From NCBI GenBank assembly GCA_033065855.1, contig JAVXUO010002726.1, forward strand, positions 124,001 to 188,000: 64,000 nt of DNA. The letters are read 5' to 3'. Position 1 is the stretch's first letter. Each line of letters opens with the position of its first letter. A program made the translations under genes and the position numbers. This document shows positions 22,891 to 36,800 of the stretch, in pieces. Below the pieces are notes generated by a model, which saw only the letters and a list, made by a program, of their open reading frames with translations, did not search any database and was not told the origin of the DNA. Origin of the DNA: Escallonia rubra (lineage: Eukaryota; Streptophyta; Magnoliopsida; Escalloniales; Escalloniaceae).

Positions 22891-24556
22891 CAGTGGCGGA
22901 CCTACACTTGTACGAAAGGGGGCTAATGTATCCCTTCAACTTCTGTTTTTTTTTTTTTTTTACATTTTACTGATGTCTAGGTCTGCGACTCTCTCTCTGT
23001 GTGACTTGTCCCTCACAGTCTCTCACCCATTCCCAAACCGCAGACGGCCGACGGCAGACACCACCTCCTCCAGTCGACTCTCTCTATTGAGCAGAGCTCA
23101 GATCTGTAAAGAGTGGCTGGAGTGGAGCCATGGAAGGAGACGACGAGTGGACCGGCAATGAGGTGTTCTTCTGTTCAGATCTGGAAGGATCAGTGACCGA
23201 CGAGTGATGACGGCGAGGCAAGGACTCCACAGGCCAAGAATCCACTGCAGGTGATGACACGGCAACGACAGGTGACTGGCGATTTAGGTACGCATTTTCA
23301 GATTGTAACCACTTCATTTCTCAAGTTCATATCCCTCCCCCTCCCCCCCCCCCCTTTCCTTCTATCTCTATTTGTGTTTTTAATTTCTGCCATTAGAGAT
23401 GTTGATTAGAGTTATACGTTTGGATGGATTTGTTTCTCCATCACTGGTGCATGCAGTATTAGAGACTATATTAAAGTTTGTAGTTAGATTTAGATTTGTT
23501 TATCTCGATTGCTATTTGGTGAGCAGTGTGGGTAACAGTTTTTTTTGCTGTTTTTCTACAATCGAAACCGTTAAAAATGTGGCTTTAGATGTAATTGATG
23601 GTGGTAATGAAGGTGGGCTCGTGGTTTATTTGTGGGTAACACGGTGGAGAGATGAAGATGGTGACCGGTGGTTGTTGGTGGTTTCAGACAAGATACAATT
23701 TTCATTGGTTAAATCTCTTTGCGGCAAAATTACTTAGTTTACTTTAACTTCTTTGTTGGATTGGAAATAATGGTTTACATAGATATGGTTGATTGGGTCA
23801 GAAGAAGGTGATTCGGGCAGTGGAAGTTTAGACGAAACCAATCATTTTTTTATGAATGGATTGTTGGTTGATCTAATGTAGGATGTGCATGATTGGTTAT
23901 TTGGTTCTACACTCGGTCCTCAGGGGACGCGATGTTCATGTCAGGACAAAAAGTGGGATGGGCAGCAGGGGTGGAGGAAAAGTTGTTGCAGAAAGAGCTA
24001 GAGAAGATTGAATTCTCATTGTTGATTTATGCATTATGCACGTAAGAGCCCATGGACAAATTTTGTGATTTCTTGGCTTTTCTTGTTCCATTATTTTAGC
24101 TCCTTCCTCGCTTATCTTCTTTTCATTAGTCTTACAAGGAATATATACTTATTCTACCCACGATATGATAAATTGTTAGGTATTCTTCATATTATCATGA
24201 ATGCATGTTCCTTAATTAGACTTTTTTATTGCTTTCAACTTTTCAGATGTAAAAGAGTGATGGTTCAGATTATAAATTGTTCAAAACTGATAGTCATTAA
24301 CTTTTCTTTTCTTGTATGTAAGAATATGGACTTCTTAGAATCAGAGTTTATGAAATTTAGAAAATTTAGAAGATTTATAAAAGAGTCTTTAGTGACTCTC
24401 ATAAACTTAAGAAGACCTTTTGGATATTTTTTAGTATATTTTTTTTGTATTATCAAAAAGTGAACTTTATTTTTGTGTACTATTTTACTTAAAAAAAAAA
24501 TATAGTGACTTTAATATATTTAGCACCCCTGAAGTAAAATCCTGATTCCGCCACTG
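22891..24556. mobile_element. hAT-family non-autonomous element, 8-bp TSD
   Basis: A 1666-bp element with terminal inverted repeats CAGTGGCGGA (left) and TCCGCCACTG (right), flanked by a perfect 8-bp duplication GTGGTAGT (22883-22890 and 24557-24564). End sequence and 8-bp duplication are diagnostic for hAT, probably the Tip100-like branch. The interior has no transposase: a T-rich left part, a GC-rich patch (22990-23290) and a C-run at about 23338-23354. The open frames inside look incidental. The exact target repeat suggests it is not ancient. Confidence 0.85.
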
Positions 24557-24564
24557 GTGGTAGT

Positions 24565-25010
24565 TAGTAACAGAAGAAGGGTCTGGCCAAAGAAGATTAA
24601 AAAAGACGGAAATCTTTAAAAATTAAAGGAATCGTTAACTTTTTTATTTGTGAAATTCTTTAATTGCAATAGATGAGAAGCATAAACATTGAATTTTAGT
24701 TGCAGATTTTAACTAAATTTTAGATTTACATTATAATTAGACCTATAAAATTAAAATGATCTCATCAGCTCGGCAGTCGATACACTCGACTCGAACCAAA
24801 TTGACGGAATTCGACCAACATTTTTCTCTTCAACAAAGAAAGAACATAAAAGAAAAGGGAATCCAAAAATAACCAACGGTATCTGTTGTTCATTCAGTTG
24901 CCTCGTAAATCGTGAACCTCACTCCCAAGATTTCTGCGTGCAAAACTTATAGAATTCGCTTCCCCTCCGATCCAGTACTGTTACACCCAAATTGGAACTC
25001 AAATTGCTAC
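24565..25010. other. DEG15 upstream region
   Basis: AT-rich promoter-proximal DNA between the hAT element and the DEG15 start. It would include the 5' UTR; an upstream ATG at 24912 opens a frame that ends at 25157. No other element recognised. Confidence 0.35.
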
Positions 25011-28000
25011 ATGGGTTTACCTGAAATCGTAGATGTTGCCCGTAATTTCTCTGTCATGGTCAGAGTTCAAGGCCCCGTGAGTTCCTTTTCCCTCTACATG
25101 CATAATCTACGCGTCTTTTTGTTTAGTGACAATTTACGTGCACTCAGCTCTGCCTAATTTCACCTGGGTTTCCAAACCTTCCCTTGATTTCAGGACCCAA
25201 AGGGCCTGAAGATGCGAAGACATGCTTTCCACCATTACAAGTGAGTCGTGTTTACACAAAGTAAAGGTCGACTTATTGTTTTTAACTAACATTAACTTGT
25301 CAAATAATGATTAAGATCTTTGAGTATTGTATGAATTTAATTCGATGTTTAGATGCTCAAAATAGTATTCTACACATTGGACGAACATTTTGATCACTTG
25401 ATCGCTTACTCTATAGCTTATTGTTGTGTGTTTGTGTTAGCTCTGGCAAAACAACACTATCAGCATCTGGAGTGCTTTTACCCAAGCAGAATTGTCGCGA
25501 TACCGATACCCAATTGTTGGTTATGACGGTTGCATCTGTTATTGAGCCATTTCTATCTCTACAACAGAGGGAGAACGTATCTGAGGTTGGCCACTCTACA
25601 TCCTAGAAAATAAAATTAGTCCCCCCTTTTTCATGGTTCGGGGCAGGTTTTTTTTGCTGTATTGGTGGGTATATGCATCTCAGTATTACTTTTGCTTTAC
25701 AGCACGCCAAACACGAGTTGATACCTGGTTCTCAGATTGATATAATGGTGGAGGTACTTGGTGCTATACAGTAATGCCCTTTATTTACCAGACTGAGTCG
25801 AGCTTAAACTTTTGGCTGCAGAATGATATAGTATGGATTTTGATGCACAGGGAAAGATAGGGGTGGAACGTATCACAGAACTTGAGGAGAAGGAAGATCC
25901 TAATTGGCTATCTGCACAACTTTTAACGTTGGTAGACACTTTATAACCCCAACCGTGGAATTGATCATTTTACATACAAAAATGTTTATTATCTTCTTTC
26001 TGCTCCTCTTTTTTTATCAGTGTAGATTTTTTATTTGGGTTACGCATACATAAATCATCAGCTCTCTGTCTCTATTTTGCAAATTTTTTTGGCAACAATA
26101 ATGTGGAGACTCACGCCATCTATGTGGTCTATTCTCAAGGTCGATATTCCTGAATCCGCTGTTGCTGTTCAATCACTAATTGACGCATCTTCAGGCTCAT
26201 CGGAGCATGGTTGGGAAGTTGGTTGGTCCTTAGCCTCGTATAGTAACAGTTCTCAACCTTTAATGGGTGCGCTTCGAACACAGGTACTTTACTCTCTCTC
26301 TCTCTCTCTCTCTCTGTCACATGCACACACACGATCGTAAAGCATTTGAACAGGAATGATTGTGGTCTTATTTGTAATTCTTTCAATATTTTGACTTTAT
26401 GGATCCAAAACTGTGACATGAACTATCAGCTTAACTCAGGTTCAGCAACCTTCCTTATGGACCCAGGGGCAAATAATAGGGAGAGAATCAAGCAATCCAA
26501 GTCTAATGGGAAAGGCAGCTACTAGAATTGCCGTACTTAAAGTTTCATCCGTACTGTGTGAGGTACTTATCTCCAGACTCCTAATAGACATTCTAATGGT
26601 AAACAATTCACAATATAAGCATATAGATGACCAGTAAGATCTAATTTTCTGCTTATCCTTTGTTTGCATAATTCAGTTGTGTATTCAGGAGAATGACAGT
26701 GTGAATGTATCTAGGGTCTGCCAAACATACGCATGTCACTCCATTATAAGCGGGGAGATATTCTCATGGCAATGGGTTCTCCTTTTGGTGTCCTGTCTCC
26801 TGTTCACTTCTTTAACAGGTAGCATTGCATATTCTCCATGCCACTTCTTTGAAAATTGCGTTTTAATAATCTAGAACTCCATCTTCTGGTATTTCGCCTC
26901 CTTTCTTTCTGCAATTTTGCTGCCAGTGGGTTGATGTTGTGTCATTTTCTTGATATTTGTAATTGATGTTACATTGCAGTTGCCATTACTTATTTGTTGT
27001 CCATCAGTTTTTGTAAAAATTGCGTCTTTACATAAGAATGATGATGTTTTCCTAACTGTTGTCTTTTCATAAACTTAAATTGTGGTTTTGATGTCTGATC
27101 ATTCTGTCTCTTGAACCAGTATATCAGTGGGATCGATTGCCAACTGCTATCCCGCTGGCTCCTCCAACAGGTCACTATTAATGGCTGACATACGGTGTCT
27201 TCCTGGTACGAGCTTTTTCCTAAGAGATTTTCCCTGCATGATTAATTAGTTCTGATTTTGTTCTAATTCTAATTTATCAGGGATGGAAGGTGGTGTAGTA
27301 TATGGGGAAAACGCAGAACTCATTGGTATCCTGGCAAGACCAATACGGCAAAAGACTAGTGGTGCTGAGATTCAGGTAATTAGGATATATTGAAGGCTTC
27401 TTTTGAATAAGTGGATTTTGAAAAGAAAGGATTGATAAAAATGAAAGATGATTACGAGATAGGAAACTTCAATAGGATCCATAGTGGAGGTATTGGTGAC
27501 TTGTGATGTTTATTACAAATTTCTAAACCAACAGGAAAATATAGTATCTTAAAAGTCCTCTTATGTACCGTGTTATGACAGCTGGTGATTCCATGGGAAG
27601 CCATTGCAACTGCTTGCAGCGAGTTTCTTCAGGAGTCTCAAAATGCGCAGAAAGGGTTTCGTAGCTGCACTGGAAATTTGAATGCTGATAAGAAAGCCTG
27701 CTTACCTAACAATCTTGATTTAGATGGATCTGTCAATTATACTTACGAGCATCCTAGTTTTGATAGCCATACAGTATCACCTCTTGATAAGGCAATGGCT
27801 TCTGTTTGTCTTGTCACCGTTGATGGTGGAGTATGGGCGACTGGTGTTCTACTGAACAATCAAGGTTTGATTCTTACAAATGCCCACCTTTTGGAGCCAT
27901 GGAGGTTCAGCAAAACAGCTGCAAATGGTGAAAATTGTGGAACCAAATCAGACGAAATTTTCATCCCTTCCAACAGATCTGCACCTCATGGACATGAAAT

Positions 28001-30473
28001 ATTTGGTGGCAGTAGGAGGGGTCAGGATTTGCTGCCAACAAAATTGAAGACTGCGGAAGATTCTGTGGATGATGAGCAAAGGAGATACAAATCTAGTTCA
28101 GCCAATATTCGCCAAAGCATACGGGTTCGATTGGATCATACTGACCCTTGGACATGGTGCGATGCTAGGGTACTGTATGTTTCTAAAGGATCTCTGGATA
28201 TTGCACTACTGCAGCTTGAGTTTGTTCCAGAAATGCTTTGTCCTATGGTTGTAGACTTCACTTGCCCTTCCCAAGGATCAAAAGCATATGTCATTGGACA
28301 TGGACTATTTGGACCTCGATGTGGTAAAATTGGTTTCCTTGTTTATCTGTTTCTGGCTGTTAGATGAAAACCGTTTCAGTGTTCTCACATAATATTCAGA
28401 TGTAGAACGATTTTTGGCGTGACACGATAATTTGACCAGTATTAACTGTACCTGGTACAGTTTATGCTCTTATTCTGTATAAGTACTTCTACTGGGTCTT
28501 GTTGATTGTTGGACTTTTCAATGTTCGTTACCTTGCTGGAGAATTGTTAGATTCGATTGTTACAGGTTACTTTTCTTGGTAATACTACTTCATTAATTAA
28601 GACCATAGGGCCTATAGTGCACACAGATATGTATGTGTATGTCAAAACGGTATGAGGTAGGATATGATGTTCGTTAGTGAACAGATGTACTTGTTTAGGC
28701 TATATTGATATGCTCTTTGTTCTTTCACATGACCTCTATTGACATCTCAGCATTCAATCCTACCAAGGTTGCTGAACTTCTTGTATCTGATCTGAATTTT
28801 ATTTGCAACAGATTTCTTTCCATCTGCTTGCCTTGGCGTAGTAGCAAAAGTTGTTGAAACAAAGAGGCCTCCAGCCCAGCAATCCAGCAGAGGAGAGAAT
28901 TGGCCAAAACGTATGCCAGTAATGATTGAAACAACAGCTTCTGTGCACCCAGGTGGTAGTGGGGGTGCCGTCGTCAATTCAGATGGTCGTATGATTGGCC
29001 TTGTCACGAGGTATATAAGTGAAAGTTTGGGTTTCTCTTTTTTCATCCAAAAGATTAATGCATCTTAATTATAAGTTCCAATTTGTCTTACTTTTAAAAG
29101 AGTTGGGTCAAGTGTTTCCATAATTGATAATTGATACTTGAACTAACTCAGAACATTTTGTTGAACCAATTGTTTCAAACATCAATCCATTCTCTTTTAC
29201 TGAATAATAATTTACATTTTATGCTGTCTTCGGGTGAAATTTAATACTGATATTGGAACTAGTGTGATTTGAACTTAAATTTTCATTGTCTCATATTGCT
29301 TTGTGTCTTATTTTTGATCGACCACAAAAGATTTTTGTCCCCTTTACCTTTTCTTCATGATATACAAACTAACGTATTCGCGTGTTTGGGATCGGTAAAC
29401 CTGTGTTGGAAAAAGCCCATTGTTGGACACAATTTTGTGTGAAGATTAACTTGATTTTAATGGTCGATTTCGGAACCCCCAGTCTGGCTCCACAGTGAAA
29501 GCGACTGTGGAGGGACCGGAGCCCTGGATCGTTTCCCACAGCAAAGTTAGGCAATGCTCGATGGTTGGCTTGTTTTTAGAAATTATTGTTTGCAAATTTG
29601 ATGTCTCAGTTGCAAGTATTTGAGACTTGGTACTAGGTTGAACTTCACCACCTTTCACCACTTCTTATGGTTTGCATACCATTTGTGAAACAATCTTGTT
29701 AGATCTCCCTCCTCTTGTCCTCTTCATCTCTGATATCACGGATATCTATATTTTTGCACTTGGAAATTGTTTTCTGATGAAATTGGCCAAGATGCTCATT
29801 TGTGATCTTCTTTTTCTACTTCGACATATCTATCTTATCTTCGTACTTGTAGATGGAACTTCGTACTTAACGATGTATTTGTTGATACAGCAATGCAAGA
29901 CATGGTGGAGGGACTGTTATACCCCATCTGAATTTCAGCATCCCATGCGCAGCCTTGAAGCCTATCTTCAATTTTTCAAAAGGTTTAAGTTTTATTTGGT
30001 ACTTATTATGTTGTTTAATCACCACAGAATTGGAGACCAGTCAAATAGTGTCAATCTTTCTTCACTGGGGAAAAACAAAGCAGTAATAGAGATACATTAA
30101 ATGGAACATATCTCTTAAATATTGTTTGGTCTCTTGTTTTTCCATTCTTTTTTTTGCTTTTAATGAAGGTCGCTAGTTTGATGACTTTGTACTTCTATTC
30201 CAAACAGACATGCATAATTTCTCTCTCTTAGAAGATCTCGACCAACCAAATGAGCACCTGTCTGCTATATGGGCGCTGATGCCACCATTATCTCCGAAGC
30301 CAGGCCCTTCCCTGCCTCTTATGCCGCCAGTCCTGTTAGGAGACAGTAACAAAGACGTGAAGGGCTCAAGATTTGCTAAATTTATAGCTGAAAGACAGGA
30401 ATTGGTGAAAAGCACAACTAGACTTGACAAAGAGGAAGGCGTTTCTACCAAGTTTATTCCGAGTAAGTTGTGA
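25011..30473 (+). CDS. DEG15: Glyoxysomal processing protease DEG15
   Basis: Fourteen exons (25011-25076, 25194-25240, 25441-25585, 25703-25753, 25851-25931, 26140-26283, 26440-26562, 26715-26818, 27120-27205, 27281-27375, 27582-28323, 28812-29010, 29891-29982, 30208-30473) assemble in frame to about 746 residues (Arabidopsis about 709). It starts [20 protein letters not shown]. Blocks [16 protein letters not shown] and [12 protein letters not shown] follow. The C-terminal trypsin-like half has a probable triad: His about 416 in [10 protein letters not shown], Asp about 520 in SLDIALLQ, and Ser about 611 in [10 protein letters not shown]. The last three residues are SKL, a classical PTS1 signal, so the enzyme enters peroxisomes. 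There it removes the PTS2 presequences of imported enzymes such as malate dehydrogenase and thiolase. The exon 8 acceptor (26714) is forced by an in-frame stop just upstream. Confidence 0.96.
26289..26315. repeat. (CT)n microsatellite in DEG15 intron 6
   Basis: About 13 CT repeats start a few bases after the splice donor of exon 6. Pyrimidine runs this close to a donor could affect splicing, but that is speculation. Confidence 0.8.
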
Positions 30474-31465
30474 CCAGGGGATATGATGGACAGCAGATGT
30501 TTCACTTGGACTGCCTCGGCTCCCACATGGAGAATGAATTGTGCTAGCTGCTCCCTCGTGATCAATTGAGAAAGAACATCACCAACAACGCGTATCATGT
30601 TCTATTGCACGAACGTAAAAGGGCATTGCCACTCACCGGCCAGTTGAATTATGTCCAAGTCCTGCCCTTTTTCCCAGGATTCCGGCCTTCTTGACCGTCT
30701 TGCGCGCTCACAACCCTGTAGAAGACTAGATATTAGCAGTCGAGTGGGTTTCTGTTAGAATTAGTTGTTGTAATATGGCATGAATTTTTGATCGGATAGA
30801 TAGTGTACAGAGGCCAAGCATTGAGACGACAGTAAGATGTTCCTGTATGCTAGCATTGGTTTTCTACTTTGTGACTGAGTGCAGCAATTCTAAAACTTTT
30901 CCTATCGGCGCTCTATGGACGTGACTGGTTCTTTGACATTCAGTTGTACATGGTCTAATCACAATTTCAGCTCGACGTAATTCTTCGATTAAAGTTTTCA
31001 GTTTTTCGGCTCAGTTTCAACCCAAAATGGCAAGATTTCTAGTATTACATTCACATGGAGACCGTAGATTTTATAATTAACTAGTAGGTTGCACGTGCAT
31101 CTCCTTATAAATGAAACCTAATTCAAAAGTATTTGTCAAATGATAACAACATTAGAGCTTAAAAGTATTATCACTAGATAATCGAGATTTCTTCTTTTCT
31201 TGTAAAGTAATACCAACTTATAGAATGTGCGATAAAGTTAATTTAAGGCCATGATAATGTTATTTTAAATAATTGTACTAGCTGACGTTACTGCCTTTGA
31301 TGACATTATGAAGTAACCAGTGGACATGAGCATGATTAACCAGCATTCGAGTCTCACTTAATCATAAAGGCAAATTTCTTTGCAGAATAAGTTAGTCAAT
31401 CAATTCCATAGGGTCGAGCGTATGGGGAGTAACCAGCATTCGACTCACTCAGTTAGACAGACTCA
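30474..31465. other. DEG15 3' flank and intergenic DNA
   Basis: Probable DEG15 3' UTR, then AT-rich DNA. Near 31320 and 31430 the phrase ACCAGCATTCGA(G)TCTCACT/ACTCACTCAG occurs twice, a short local duplication just upstream of the TRIM. Confidence 0.35.
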
Positions 31466-32213
31466 TGTGAAGGTAAATTATTTTGCTGTCTAACTGATGT
31501 AAAGGTTTCTATAAGCGTAACTTGACTTGCACTAACGGGTATCAGGTTGGTTTGCCTATATAAATTTACGCCATGAGCATATTTATAATTACAAGCAATT
31601 GGTATAAGAGCAGGTCACGAGTTCGAGTCCCCCGAGGTGAATCTGGGGAAGGGATTGTTGGCAGATCAGAGGTTGGCCGCGTCCATTTACTCCCTTGTGT
31701 ACTCGATCGTGTGCGCTGGCTGCTGTGCCAGGACTATAAGGAAATAAAGTTGCGCCCTTACTAATAGCAATTACTTTTTGTGCAGTGATAAGCGCTTGAT
31801 CCTAACACTATTAATTATAGAGTAATCATTCTTGAGGGTCATGTTTAAAAATGACATTAAATTAGTCATTTAATCTCATTCGTAAAGAAAAAATATCATG
31901 TGAGGGTAAATTATTTTGCTATCTACTAATGTAAAGACTTGTATAAGGGTAACTTGACCCTGCACTAAAGGGCTTCAAAGTCGGCTTTTGTATAAATAAA
32001 TAAATACATAAATTTGGGTGCACGGGTGTTAGCGGCACCAAGCTGTTTTATGTTTGTACGTATGTGTTTGCAGTATCCTTGTAAGGTCTCAAGGCCGTGT
32101 ATGTTTAAATTATGTATTCTTTTACTATAAATGTAAATTTTCTATTATCAAAAAATTAAAAAAAAGTCGACTTGTCTATATAAATCTAGGCCATGAGCAG
32201 ATTCATAATCACA
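31466..32213 (+). mobile_element. TRIM-like LTR fossil, plus strand
   Basis: The left repeat, 31466-31593, starts TGTGAAGGTAAATTATTTTG and ends ATAATTACA. The right repeat begins TGTGAGGGTAAATTATTTTG at 31899 and ends ATAATCACA at 32213. It holds a secondary insertion of about 170 bp (roughly 31993-32165, finishing in an A-rich run). A few bases after the left repeat comes TTGGTATAAGAGCAGG (31599), a methionine-tRNA-type primer site. It merges into a tRNA-like CACGAGTTCGAGTCC block. An A-rich purine tract precedes the right repeat. Non-coding, looks old; no target duplication seen. Confidence 0.55.
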
Positions 32214-33882
32214 TCATATTTATGATAATACGACTAATAGCATATGATATAGATATTCTTCTAGTAAGAGTTAAACTGCAAGGCCTGTCCGTTTGATTCA
32301 GGATGATAGTTCAAATTCAAGGACCAGTGGAATTCAAAGAACTTAAAGGAGCTTTATTCAAAAATAAGTATGGTGACAAGGTGTACAAATTACTCTAGTC
32401 TAGAATTTAAAAAGCTCTGGATATCCTTCGAGCTCCTTACATTTGCTTATATCATTCTTTCTTGTAATTTCTGAACTGCACCAGGTGAGGAACATGACAT
32501 GTAAATAAGGGTCTTTTGGGGTTCGTACTTCTTGTATTTAAAACAATTTTTTTTTACTAATTGTTAATCTTTTCCTTATTAATTGATTAACTTACACAAG
32601 AAAGGAAGTATTTATTGGTATGTTTGCTATGAAGCATTGAAATATATTAAGTATATCTTATGGAATGGAGTTAGTTCTCCAAATAATTAATAGTGGCAGA
32701 GATTATTAATTTATTGACTATTAATTATTAGAGGGTATAACCTTTTACATGAATTTTTGTTTGAGAGTAAAATAACCAGATACCCAACAACATTTTGCTT
32801 CGATATGAATATCTTTTGGTTTAGAGGTCTATAAACTACAATGTCCGACTAGATCACCTGTTAATTACATTGACATTGCAAATAAAACTTTTCAGAGACT
32901 GTTTGGAATTGATTGCCAAAATGAACGTTCTTAAATCTAGATTAAACTAGTTTGTTAAGCGTCTGGGTGCAAAGATACAAAACTGATTAAATTTGCTTTA
33001 CAAAAGCTGAAAGACCCAAGATACCCCAGTTAGTTACAAAAACCTTTAGCATATTTTATCAAAACACCATATTTTCTTGTCACGTTACCACATTAAAACT
33101 GATTTTAGTATAACTTTATTCAAATATCATTTATAACTTAATCTTATAAAAATATCTTAAAGCTAATTTTGGAAAATAATATAATGTAATTTAAATATTA
33201 ATTTTGAGAATTATATCTAAACAAACTTTTAGTATAAAAATTGTAACCACACGTATTCATAAATTAATTCAAATCGGGGTGCTAACGATTTAATATCTAT
33301 TACCTTAACCCCATGGATTGAATTTAATTCCCACTCGGACCAAGACATAATTTTTACTGCTACGGGGGTGGGTTGGTCCGAGTGGAGACTGTTATAGTTA
33401 CGGCCGCTGTTCATCGGGCACCCATTTTGTATTGTTTTGGCCTCATGGCCGAGTGGTATAATAAAAAATAGAAAGTGTTCAATTGGAACATAGTTTCTCC
33501 CTTTTCACCGACTCCTTAAAAAAATTATCTGATAAAACAAAGAAAAAAATAAAAAAAATTGAAAAATTAGATTCACATATCATGTGGTCATTTAGGTCGA
33601 TACCAAATATATATTACTTCGTATTCGTTAATCTTTGTATCGCGTTGTGCCACGTCATTTCAAAATTCGCGGTAAATGGTCGTTTTAGGTCGATCTCCTT
33701 AGAGTGACAGGTCAAACTGTCAGCAACTCACCAGTCTGACTCTGACTCCACATCCGTGAAACCTCCTCCCCGGGTTCTTGCCCCAAAGGGTATAACAGGA
33801 TCCGACCGGTTAGGGGAGGGGGGCACGGCGGCAAAGAATATCATTGGCCCGTCCGGAAAATCAGGCGCGAGTCTAGAGAGAT
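32214..33882. other. Intergenic and BAC1 upstream region
   Basis: AT-rich DNA without a supported gene. At 33441-33462 the phrase TGGCCTCATGGCCGAGTGGT resembles the first part of a tRNA or SINE A box but no tRNA body follows. The final 150 bp are GC-rich and probably form the BAC1 5' UTR. Confidence 0.35.
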
Positions 33883-36800
33883 ATGGGAGACAGTTCCGGT
33901 TACAAGGACTACGTAGCCGGTTTACTCGCCGGCGTCGCCACCGTCATCACCGGTCATCCCTTCGACACCGTCAAGGTCTGCCCCTCTGTTCCCCCCTTTC
34001 TTTCTAATTATTGTTTTCGCACAGGCAGGCACACAGAGAGACACTTAAATCCCCACTACACTCGCATACATTGACTACATTTGACTTTGTATGAAGAGAA
34101 CATTATGTACGTCTAATTTTTACATCTAAGTTTTAGGTTCAAGGAATCCCTGTTTTGAAAGATTACGAATGGTTTAGTTTACTGTTAGTGTTCCAAAACA
34201 TGGTTTGGTGTAACACCTCTTTGTGTTACATAACTACCAACCTACAATAATGACAAGTGTCATTCCAAGAATTTTTTTAAAAAGTGACACAATATAAAAA
34301 TCTTAATTGATAAGTAATTACCTATAAAATTATGTTTAGTTTTCACAAATTAAAATTCATCAAAAAATAGAGTTAAAGTAAAATTTAAAGGTAAGTTTGA
34401 TACGACAATAATACTTTGCTAAGTTATGTTTGGACACATATGACTATCTTATTTTTCTATAATTTAAGATTCATTTTACCGAATATAACAATAAACACGT
34501 ACACATGATTTTTTTTTATAACAAAATTTGTATTATTAATTTCATTTTCGCACACGCATCACGGTGACTCGTTACTATTACTACTATTGTTACTATTATT
34601 GTCATTATTGTTACAATGGGAAATGCTACTTTCCACCCCCTTTTTTGTCGCTTGTAATTACTTTCACGACAAATGTTCACTTTTAGCGACAAACAAGTGG
34701 GTGGATTAGTATATTAGTTGGCTTCTTGAGGAAGATGCCAACTTCCATTTGAAAGGGGTTATGAATACCTAGTAAACCCTCCATTTCATAATTCGTGCAT
34801 TTAACTTTTTCAGAATTTCTAGAATATATTTTGAACACTTGAAGAGTGATTTCATTCATTGTTTTTGCCCTAGTTTGACTCATCAGGTAATACCCGTATA
34901 ATATGGACTAACCATTTGAGTTCAATCTAGTGCTTCAAAGTTCGTGTTTTATTGTCGAAATTCGCAATGAGTCAAAGGGGACAGAAGTATAAAATGGGAG
35001 GAGTACATAATATCAAGGGTAAAATACGGTAACACCCCCTCAACCAACGATTTGTCGTGACTTGGTCCTAAAACTATTACTCATGTTGAGTTAGTACTTC
35101 CTATTACTCACTTTGGATGTTGGTAAACAGAATATACCAACGGTCACTTTTGTACTCCACTAAACCTCAAAATTAACGAACCCACTCCCAAACACCAGTG
35201 CCTAGTACTCCGATCCTCTCTTTCCTTTCTTTCTTCCCCCACCATTCCACAGTAACACATGGGGGGGGGGGGGGCCCCAAGCAAAATGGACATGCCTCAT
35301 GCTGAAATTAACCGGCCAGTCGGCTGCAGTCCACAAGGGGTGACCACGTCCCAAGCCTTCGCAAAAACCCTTACCCTCACTCTATAGTCACCACCTAAAA
35401 CCTCCACCATTTTGATTACAGCAATTGACCATGTCCATCAACCATACCTCAGCTCCTAGTTGCTACCCCCGTCGATGCTAATATGATCCCATCATGGGAT
35501 CACTAAGTAGTGGAAAAGACTTGACGTTAGGAACATCTATTGCAACATCAATGAAAGGGCTTTGAACGTGTTGCATGTTGTTCCCAACCTATCTTGACCG
35601 CACCCATAGGTCCACTATGGGTCCCGTTTTGCGCGACACGTCGACATGGTCAATGATTAATTTTCAACGCTCTCAAGCCGGTCAAACCAACACGCACGCT
35701 CAAGTCACATGCGCGCAACTCTTTTTCATAAAATCTCTAAGTGAGCAACGTTGGCGTGCCTTGGCCTTCGCCAAGGGTGGTCGGCCTCGGCCTTCACCCA
35801 AGGGTCGGGCCTTGGCCTCCCCCTTGGACCCCCATCACTCTCTTCAGACGACAACCATCGCCGCGCCGATGCGCCATTCATGCGTCACGTGCCCCAGGTG
35901 CGACATCCACTTCCGTGATAGACGTCGCCGCGCCTATGCGCCATTTATGCGTCACGTACCCCTGGCACGACGCCTACTTCCGCTACAGATGTCGCCACAC
36001 CCATGCGCCGTTCATGCGTCACGTGCCCCCGGCATGACACCTGACTTCACAACACCTGTCGGCGCTCCCGTGCGCCATTTGCATGTCACATGCCCCCGAC
36101 ACTGTACACACTCCGCCGCGCCCATGCGTCGCGCCACTGATACAGTTGCGCCCCCCCGGCTCTCTGTCACACTACCATGCTGCCGGCACCGCACTCACTC
36201 CGCCGCGCTGTTTATACAGTCGCGCCCCCTGGTATCCTATCACACTACCACGCCCCTTGCATTGGTCTATCCTTTCACCACACTATGCGCACCTTGCCTT
36301 GGTCATGAAACATGCTTCGACCCATTCCGTGGAGTGTGCAGCATCCCGCAGGGATAGGCGACTCCTACGGGACACTATCTCCGCTAGGGAGCTCTAAGTG
36401 CTCCAGCATGAAGACTCCCCTTCCGCCTGGTAGACGGCTCCTCTGGGATGGTACCTCGGCCCGTCGGGTAGACGACTTCTCCAGGACACTACATTGGTGC
36501 GCTCAGAGTGCTTTGGCATAAGGACTCGCATGGGGGGATAGGCGACTCCTCTGGGACACTATATCCGTCAGGGAGCTCTAAGTGCTCCGGCATGAAGACT
36601 CCCCTTCCGCCGGGTAGACGGCTCCTTCGGGATGCTATCTCGGCCCGTCGGGTAGGCGACTCCTCCGGGACACTACCTTGAAGTGCTCCAAGTGTTCCGG
36701 CACAAGGACTCACCCGCGAGGTGACTCCTCCGGGACACTATCTCCGCCAGGGAGCTCCAAGTGCTCTGGCATGAAGACTCCCCTTCCGCCAAGTAGACGG

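Noticed and set aside
32302-32370. MIVQIQGPVEFKELKG-like frame resembling the DEG15 N-terminus
   Set aside because: Similarity is a few residues (V-QGP), with no further exons or protease motifs around it.
33441-33462. tRNA gene starting TGGCCGAGTGGT
   Set aside because: Only the D-arm-like start is present; no anticodon stem or T-loop follows.
35575-36357. 260-codon open frame in the GC-rich block
   Set aside because: It lies wholly inside the solo LTR, consists of tandem-repeat sequence (repeated RHxCVTCP-like units) and has no domain. It reflects GC-rich repeats without stops.
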